DNA from: Methanoregula sp.
GTDB lineage: Archaea > Halobacteriota > Methanomicrobia > Methanomicrobiales > Methanospirillaceae
Direction of reading: 5' to 3'
Length of the DNA stretch: 6,436 nt
NCBI GenBank assembly: GCA_026394695.1
Contig: JAPKXT010000108.1
Location: 1-6,436, forward strand
Positions 1 to 4,098 of the stretch are shown piece by piece. The position numbers and the translations under genes were made by a program. Numbering within the stretch: the stretch's first letter is position 1; each line of letters begins with the position of its first letter. The notes beneath the pieces are model-generated. The model made no database searches. It saw only the letters and a list, made by a program, of their open reading frames with translations, and was not told the origin of the DNA.

Positions 1-85
1 GTGTCGGCCCGGGAATGATCCGCACGACTGCGCAGATTGACAGGAAGATAAGGCAGATTACTGCAAAAAGCCAGGTGTCGATCAT
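1..85 (-). CDS. mnhF: Mrp/Mnh-type antiporter subunit F, N-terminal fragment
   Basis: Reading the minus strand from the ATG at 85 gives 28 residues before the window ends: a start MIDTW, a hydrophobic helix (about residues 5-21), then RIIPGPT. Known family: MrpF/MnhF subunits are about 90-aa, three-helix membrane proteins whose first helix runs into a conserved R-x-I-x-GPT-x-PDR segment, and the visible end fits this. MrpF is part of the multisubunit Na+(K+)/H+ antiporter; the same module occurs in Mbh-type membrane hydrogenases, and I cannot tell which from this fragment. The ATG is the first start after an in-frame TAA two codons upstream. There is no Shine-Dalgarno sequence; a TATA-like element about 30 bp upstream suggests a nearly leaderless mRNA. 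No mrpE-like gene lies upstream, although E usually precedes F. The rest of the gene and operon is outside the window. The call depends on a short match. Confidence 0.72.
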   Translation of the reverse strand, partial: MIDTWLFAVICLIFLSICAVVRIIPGPT

Positions 86-106
86 GGATTATAGTACAGT
101 GTGGAA

Positions 107-124
107 GATTGATATTTATCAATC
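107..124 (-). promoter_or_regulatory. Inverted repeat over the probable mnhF TATA box
   Basis: Positions 107-114 (gattgata) and 117-124 (tatcaatc) are perfect 8-bp inverted arms around a 2-bp centre. On the minus strand the centre reads GATAAATATC, a passable archaeal TATA element centred about 30 bp upstream of the mnhF ATG at 85. TATA centres in archaea usually lie about 25-27 bp upstream of the transcription start, so the transcript would begin within a few bases of the ATG. The dyad may simply be the promoter, or an operator for a dimeric repressor blocking TBP/TFB. The symmetry is directly visible; the role is inferred. Confidence 0.5.
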
Positions 125-147
125 CTCCCGCTCCGGGCTGCTGCAAT

Positions 148-173
148 AAAAAGGATTGAAAAAAAGGATTGAA
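148..173. repeat. Perfect 13-bp tandem direct repeat
   Basis: aaaaaggattgaa occurs twice with no gap (148-160 and 161-173), then degenerates into A-rich sequence. It lies in the divergent intergenic region between mnhF and the CysH-like gene. Each copy contains GATTGA, the core also found in the arms of the inverted repeat at 107-124. It may be a slippage duplication or a pair of protein-binding sites; 13 bp is a little over one helical turn. Confidence 0.75.
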
Positions 174-210
174 AGAAAAATATCTGAACACCGTCATCAC
201 GACATGGTTA

Positions 211-226
211 CTAAAAAAAATTTATT
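211..226 (+). promoter_or_regulatory. Candidate promoter of the CysH-like gene and hisH
   Basis: The A/T-only stretch inside 211-226 (an A-run followed by TTTATT) is the best TATA-like element upstream of the ATG at 272. Its centre near 221 would put the transcription start near 246 and leave a leader of about 25 nt. The leader has no clear Shine-Dalgarno match. The match to the archaeal TATA consensus is loose, so the exact box is uncertain. Confidence 0.3.
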
Positions 227-271
227 GCTTCCCTCCAATTTTTATCCCCGCAGAGCGAATGAATAAAAACG

Positions 272-1684
272 ATGCGCCCGTCATATCTTGGGAAAATTCT
301 TTTACGCTGGTGCGATCAGTGCCATACGCCGGTACTTGCACAAACCTGTGCCTGCGGGGAAAAAACCCGGGAGGTACCTGTGACCCCACCGGGGGATGCC
401 CGTCCGGCATTTCCGGCAGATATAGCACTTATCAACAGGATCTATAACGATCATTTCGGCGCACCACTCATCCTACCGGGTCACCTCGTGCTCCTGAACA
501 AAGTGCCGGACCATGACCGGATGGAAGAGATCATTGTGGGTGGAGGAATTGCCGGGATTATCCGGTATTTCCCGGACCAGCGGTGCTGGGAACCCATACC
601 CCGTCCTGAAGCCTGTACATTGTTCACTCCCAAAAAACGCTATGTTGTTGTCGATGAGGGTGCTGTCCCTTTCATTAAGGACCAGGGAATGAGTGTTCTT
701 GCACCCGGGCTGGATTTTATCGATGATGATGTATGTGCGGGAGACGAAGTCTTCATTCTTGCAAAGGATGGTACCTGTGTTGGTGTCGGCCGGGCAAAAA
801 CCGATGCAGCCATTGCGCGGGGTATGGAGAAGGGTTCAATCGTCAGGACCCGACGGAATATTTCCTCTCTGATTGTTCCCGGCGCAGCGAGATGGGAAAC
901 AGCTGTTGCTTCAAATTCTGACGTGCTCGAACGTGCGGAATCTTCAGCAATCGGGTTTGTCCGGGAGGTTACCGGGCAAAACCCGCATCTTGTGACAAAT
1001 ATCTCGTATTCCGGCGGAAAGGACAGTCTTGCCACCCTGCTGGTGGTGATAAAAGCTATCGGAAAAGTCCCGATGCTCTTTGCCGATACCGGCATGGAGT
1101 TCCCGGAAACCTATGCCAATGTGGAGGAAGCATCACGGCATTACGGTCTGGATATCATCCGCACGGATGGAAAAACGACCTTCTGGGAAACGTTTGACCG
1201 GCAGGGTCCCCCGGCGGTGAATGCCCGCTGGTGCTGCAGGGTCTGCAAGCTGACTCCTGTGGCAAACCTGATACGTGAACAATGGGGGGAGTGTCTCTCT
1301 TTTATCGGCCAGAGAAGATATGAGTCAGCCGCACGGGCGCAGAGTAAGCGTGTCTGGCGGAACTCAAATGTGCGAGCCCAGCTCTCTGCTGCCCCGATCC
1401 AGAACTGGACAGCACTTCATGTCTGGCTTTACCTGATGCGGGAGCATGCCCCGTACAACATACTCTACGAGCGTCACCTTGATCGGATCGGATGTTTCAT
1501 GTGCCCGTCAAGCGATATGGCATTGATACATCTGATAGAGGCAGAATATCCTGATCTCTGGGAGAGCTGGCGTTCGCGGCTCGAACAGTGGCAGGAGGCC
1601 CGGGGGCTTTCTGCAGACTGGGTCACCGGGGGGAAATGGCGGCTATTGGAAGGTTGCACGGATGACGAAGATAGCCATTATTGA
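272..1684 (+). CDS. Zinc-ribbon/PUA/PP-loop protein of the archaeal PAPS reductase (CysH-like) family
   Basis: The 470-aa protein has a recognisable domain order. A small zinc ribbon comes first (C14, C17, C26, C28). An unassigned linker domain spans about 45-115, and a PUA-type RNA-binding domain about 121-195. A PP-loop ATP-pyrophosphatase domain of the PAPS reductase family follows from about 215, with the SGGKDS loop at 247-252 and FADTGMEFPET at 270-280. Cysteines C321, C322, C325, C408 and C411 (CCRVC and CFMC) sit where APS reductases carry their [4Fe-4S] ligands. The C-terminal ECGLH motif with the reductase's catalytic cysteine is absent; the protein ends in an acidic tail. Database entries of this kind are usually named PAPS reductase, but PUA plus zinc ribbon suggests an RNA substrate, perhaps tRNA sulfur modification (inference). 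The ATG at 272 is the first start after an in-frame TGA four codons upstream and places the zinc ribbon correctly. The gene overlaps hisH by 23 bp. Confidence 0.88.
   Translation: MRPSYLGKILLRWCDQCHTPVLAQTCACGEKTREVPVTPPGDARPAFPADIALINRIYNDHFGAPLILPGHLVLLNKVPDHDRMEEIIVGGGIAGIIRYFPDQRCWEPIPRPEACTLFTPKKRYVVVDEGAVPFIKDQGMSVLAPGLDFIDDDVCAGDEVFILAKDGTCVGVGRAKTDAAIARGMEKGSIVRTRRNISSLIVPGAARWETAVASNSDVLERAESSAIGFVREVTGQNPHLVTNISYSGGKDSLATLLVVIKAIGKVPMLFADTGMEFPETYANVEEASRHYGLDIIRTDGKTTFWETFDRQGPPAVNARWCCRVCKLTPVANLIREQWGECLSFIGQRRYESAARAQSKRVWRNSNVRAQLSAAPIQNWTALHVWLYLMREHAPYNILYERHLDRIGCFMCPSSDMALIHLIEAEYPDLWESWRSRLEQWQEARGLSADWVTGGKWRLLEGCTDDEDSHY
1648..1655 (+). promoter_or_regulatory. Ribosome binding site of hisH inside the upstream gene
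   Basis: GGAAGGTT lies 6 bases before the hisH ATG at 1662 and partly matches the archaeal anti-Shine-Dalgarno complement GGAGGTGA. It lies within the last codons of the CysH-like gene. It supports the start at 1662 and translational coupling of the two genes. Confidence 0.55.
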
Positions 1685-2267
1685 TTACGGGCTGGGAAAC
1701 CTGCGGAGCGTGATCCGCGGGCTTGAAAAAGCCGGGGCGAATGCAATTATCACCTCTGAAAAAGAAGAGATCGCTGCTGCTGATGGTCTTGTGCTCCCGG
1801 GGGTAGGGGCGTTTCATGAGGGCATGGACCAGCTTGGCCCTTTAAAGGAAATTGTCATCGAGGCAACTCGGGATGTCCCTCTCCTTGGGATCTGTCTTGG
1901 GATGCAGATGCTGATGGACACCAGCGAGGAGCATGGGATTCACCAGGGTCTCGGGCTTATTCCGGGGAGGGTGAAACGATTCCCCCGGGGTTCCGGGCAG
2001 AAAGTTCCGCATATGGGCTGGAACTCACTGGTAATTGAACAGGCAGATAACCCGCTGTTTACCGGGTTTGGCCTGGATGAATATGTCTATTTTGTTCATT
2101 CCTTTTATGCAGATACCGCTCCGGAATATACGCTTACATCAACCAATTATATCTGTTCCTTTTCGTCATCAGTAGGATACCGGAACACCTTTGGAGTCCA
2201 GTTCCACCCGGAGAAGAGTGGCGCGATTGGTCTCAGGCTGCTGAACAATTTTATCGGCATGATCTGA
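1662..2267 (+). CDS. hisH: Imidazole glycerol phosphate synthase, glutamine amidotransferase subunit HisH
   Basis: HisH hydrolyses glutamine and passes ammonia to HisF, which converts PRFAR to imidazole glycerol phosphate and AICAR, linking histidine and purine synthesis. The 201-aa length is normal for the family. Class I amidotransferase features are intact: the start IAIIDYGLGNL, the oxyanion-strand motif PGVGAF (46-51), the nucleophile C78 in GICLGMQ, the HisH signature PHMGWN (116-121), YFVHSFY (143-149), and the catalytic pair H182 and E184 in QFHPEKSG. The ATG at 1662 gives the expected N-terminus and has a ribosome binding site at 1648-1655. The gene overlaps the CysH-like gene by 23 bp, so the two are probably co-transcribed. 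The partner hisF and other his genes are not in the window and must lie elsewhere. Confidence 0.97.
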   Translation: MTKIAIIDYGLGNLRSVIRGLEKAGANAIITSEKEEIAAADGLVLPGVGAFHEGMDQLGPLKEIVIEATRDVPLLGICLGMQMLMDTSEEHGIHQGLGLIPGRVKRFPRGSGQKVPHMGWNSLVIEQADNPLFTGFGLDEYVYFVHSFYADTAPEYTLTSTNYICSFSSSVGYRNTFGVQFHPEKSGAIGLRLLNNFIGMI

Positions 2268-2288
2268 TCCTATCCCTGCAGTTCAATA

Positions 2289-2293
2289 TTTTT
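2289..2293 (+). terminator. T-run after hisH
   Basis: A short T5 run inside an A/T-rich patch begins 21 bp after the hisH stop and precedes the next promoter. Archaeal RNA polymerase can terminate at T-runs without a hairpin. This run is short, so it is only a candidate. Confidence 0.3.
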
Positions 2294-2322
2294 ACTCATC
2301 ACTCTCCACTACTCACGGGAAA

Positions 2323-2332
2323 CCTTTTAATC
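2323..2332 (+). promoter_or_regulatory. Promoter of the secreted stalk protein gene
   Basis: CCTTTTAATC, preceded by GAAA as a possible BRE, is a reasonable archaeal TATA box centred about 27 bp before the ATG at 2355. That spacing places the transcription start at or next to the ATG, and no Shine-Dalgarno sequence is present, so the mRNA is probably leaderless. The gene is therefore likely transcribed independently of hisH. Confidence 0.5.
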
Positions 2333-2354
2333 GCGGCCATTCGATGCTGTAAAT

Positions 2355-3182
2355 ATGAAAAGAATCATACTCATCGCGTTGTGCCTTATGTGTATTGCCG
2401 GGACTGCGTCTGCATACCAGCTCTATCTGAGTTGTCCGGAATCGGTGCAGGTGGGACTAGTATTACAATGTTCCATTGACAGCAACTTCCCTGCCGGGAC
2501 AACATTTGACGTTGCGCTTTACCAGTCCGGATATACAGCAACAGCTATCAGCCGCCAGTCCGTCACTATCCAGGATAATCAAGCCACCCAGTACAAATTA
2601 TTTGATACCCAGGGATTGCCGGGTGGACAATACAAAGTGGAGATCCAGTCTCTTGGTTCTTATGAGTCAAGACTGTCATCTGACTCAACTACCCTGCAAC
2701 TGCCTAAACTCCTCGACCGTTCCGGTGATATTACGATCACCTCCCCCATGACGCAGAGCATCGATGAGGCGCTCCGGATCGAGGGCTCTATCGTAAAAGC
2801 GGGAAATGATGGTGTTGAAATTGAGGTCCGGGGGCCGGATGGCGTTGTCTTTGGGCCCCAGTGGGTAGGGACCAAAATTATTATACAATCCGGTGCGGGA
2901 GTATTTACCCAGCGGGTTGCGGTAACCAGTCCTGGCGAGTATGATGTGACTTTCAGGGATGCAAAAGGGTATGTTGGTGTCGTGACCTTCACCGTGCCTG
3001 CTCCGCGAACAACGACCCCGACAACCATTCCCACAACAACTCCCGTAATCACTACACGTCCCCCGACAACGGTTCCAACTACCCTGCCTACACCAACACC
3101 GTCCCCGCTTTCACCGGTCGCAATCGTGGCAGCTCTTGGTATCGTCGGAATACTTTCTGTAGTCCTGGCAAAAAAACACTAA
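2355..3182 (+). CDS. Secreted, membrane-anchored surface protein with Thr/Pro stalk, function unknown
   Basis: I do not recognise a named family. The 275-aa protein begins with a Sec signal peptide: basic MKR, a hydrophobic core, and a likely cut after TASA at residue 20. Two regions look beta-rich and Ig-like in pattern, about 21-116 and 125-215. C27 and C39 could form a disulfide. A Thr/Pro-rich stalk with repeated TTP/PTT units covers about 215-253. A single hydrophobic helix (254-272) ends in AKKH, giving a C-in anchor with the body outside. This layout is typical of Methanomicrobiales surface proteins. I see no PGF-CTERM-type sorting motif, so anchoring is probably by the helix itself; the stalk is probably O-glycosylated (inference). 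No Asn-X-Ser/Thr sequon was found. The gene has its own apparently leaderless promoter and converges on the regulator gene downstream. A role in cell-surface binding or adhesion is possible but unsupported. Confidence 0.8.
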   Translation: MKRIILIALCLMCIAGTASAYQLYLSCPESVQVGLVLQCSIDSNFPAGTTFDVALYQSGYTATAISRQSVTIQDNQATQYKLFDTQGLPGGQYKVEIQSLGSYESRLSSDSTTLQLPKLLDRSGDITITSPMTQSIDEALRIEGSIVKAGNDGVEIEVRGPDGVVFGPQWVGTKIIIQSGAGVFTQRVAVTSPGEYDVTFRDAKGYVGVVTFTVPAPRTTTPTTIPTTTPVITTRPPTTVPTTLPTPTPSPLSPVAIVAALGIVGILSVVLAKKH

Positions 3183-3193
3183 AGCCCCCTCCA

Positions 3194-3222
3194 TTTTTTA
3201 TCCGATTCCAGAACTGTTTTTT
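3194..3222 (+). terminator. T-runs ending the secreted protein transcript
   Basis: Two T6 runs (3194-3199 and 3217-3222) start 12 bp after the stop codon at 3182. Runs of this kind act as terminators for archaeal RNA polymerase, and a downstream convergent gene makes a terminator expected here. Confidence 0.5.
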
Positions 3223-3225
3223 ATG

Positions 3226-3244
3226 CCATTACCCATGGTGATGG
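3226..3244. repeat. Short inverted repeat (possible RNA hairpin) between convergent genes
   Basis: ccattacc (3226-3233) and ggtgatgg (3237-3244) can pair over 8 positions with one U-G wobble around a 3-nt loop. On the plus strand it lies immediately after the second T-run. It could protect a transcript 3' end or be chance; no function is shown. Confidence 0.35.
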
Positions 3245-3279
3245 TTATTATGATGTGGCAGGAAGAAGGATTTGCAGAC

Positions 3280-3310
3280 CCTTATCTTATCTTTTGAAAC
3301 GGTGATAAGG
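3280..3310. repeat. Inverted repeat near the end of the minus-strand operon
   Basis: ccttatc (3280-3286) and gataagg (3304-3310) are perfect 7-bp arms around a 17-bp spacer. On the minus strand the dyad lies just beyond the T8 run that should end the alaS-regulator transcript. It does not have the stem-then-T order of a bacterial terminator on either strand. Confidence 0.3.
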
Positions 3311-3311
3311 C

Positions 3312-3319
3312 AAAAAAAA
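3312..3319 (-). terminator. T8 terminator of the alaS-regulator transcript
   Basis: A8 on the plus strand is T8 on the minus strand, 29 bp past the stop codon of the regulator gene (3349). A run of this length is a credible archaeal terminator. Confidence 0.55.
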
Positions 3320-3348
3320 GGATAGGCAAAATCCCTCAGGTCAGTTCT

Positions 3349-4098
3349 TCATTTTTTCCGGATATAGATCTCGTAGCACACCAGTACGAGGATGACCAAT
3401 ACGCCACCGAGGAAAAATGCAAGTGCCATACCTGGTATCGTCGCTGTGGCGGAGGCACCGGTATCCATGGGGATTTGTCCGGGAGTGACCATTGGGGTTG
3501 AAGCCAGCGTGGCCAGTGGGGATGGTCCAGGAGTCAGGTTTGCGGCAACCATATCCACAACCCCTTTTGATCCGGAAACCATCATGTCCGGAGTCGTGGT
3601 AGTATTAGGCAAAACTCCTTCGTATACCGCTTTTACTGATGGGACTCCATAGCCCTGTGCTGTCATACGCGATGCACCATCCAGGGAGTTGCCCGCCGTA
3701 ATCCCCGTTCCGAGGATGGGGGACAAGATTGCAATAACAATTGAGCCGAAGACGACAATCCCAAAGAGCGACGCATACTTCAGCAACAGCGAGCGTATGT
3801 TTGACTGCCGGGGAGCAACGATGAGGAGCTGGTTTGTGAGGGAATAGATCTTTATCTCACGTCCTTTGACACTGTATTTCGTGTCCGCAATTAGGATCAG
3901 GCCGGCATCGAGAAGATTTTCAGTATGATATTTTGCCGTTGTGAGGGGGATGGCGAGCCGTTCGGTGATCCCGGTTAAACTTCTTGGGGATTCTGCAAGG
4001 AGCTGGAGTATATCGCTTGCCGTCTGGCTTGACATCGCTTTTGCAATCTTTTGCGCCCGCTCATCGCCCGGTTCCAGAAGAATAACATTATCTGACAT
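3349..4098 (-). CDS. Membrane-anchored winged-helix (ArsR-like) transcriptional regulator
   Basis: The 249-aa protein has a cytoplasmic winged helix-turn-helix at about 14-95. The recognition helix is around TTAKYHTENLLDAGLI (53-68), and the wing is around YSVKGREIKIYSL (75-87). A membrane helix (106-127) follows. A loop of about 95 residues (129-223) is rich in Ser, Thr, Pro, Gly and Met and carries two N-glycosylation sequons (N165-T-T, N187-L-T). A second helix (224-246) ends in a basic RKK tail. The expected topology is both ends inside and loop outside, so it is probably a one-component regulator responding at the membrane or cell surface; target genes and signal are unknown. The start at 4098 overlaps the 3' end of alaS by 11 bp with no clear Shine-Dalgarno sequence, suggesting translation coupled to alaS. 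No ligand-binding or metal-binding cysteine motif was seen in the DNA-binding part; the only cysteine is C241 in helix two. Confidence 0.85.
   Translation of the reverse strand: MSDNVILLEPGDERAQKIAKAMSSQTASDILQLLAESPRSLTGITERLAIPLTTAKYHTENLLDAGLILIADTKYSVKGREIKIYSLTNQLLIVAPRQSNIRSLLLKYASLFGIVVFGSIVIAILSPILGTGITAGNSLDGASRMTAQGYGVPSVKAVYEGVLPNTTTTPDMMVSGSKGVVDMVAANLTPGPSPLATLASTPMVTPGQIPMDTGASATATIPGMALAFFLGGVLVILVLVCYEIYIRKK

Noticed and set aside
82..207. A minus-strand open frame whose TGA overlaps the mnhF ATG, a possible upstream mrpE end
   Set aside because: It is open for only about 40 codons, has no ATG, GTG or TTG start, is largely made of T-rich repeat codons and shows no MrpE-like sequence.
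169..447. A 92-codon plus-strand frame starting in the intergenic region
   Set aside because: It overlaps the CysH-like gene in another frame, has no convincing start signal and resembles no protein; the zinc ribbon and downstream domains support the other frame.
640..1095. A 151-codon antisense frame in the CysH-like gene
   Set aside because: It is a shadow of a well-supported coding region with low-complexity Ser/Thr-rich translation and no domain signal.
2660..3052. A 130-codon antisense frame in the secreted protein gene
   Set aside because: Its Val/Gly-rich start is simply the complement of the Thr/Pro stalk codons.
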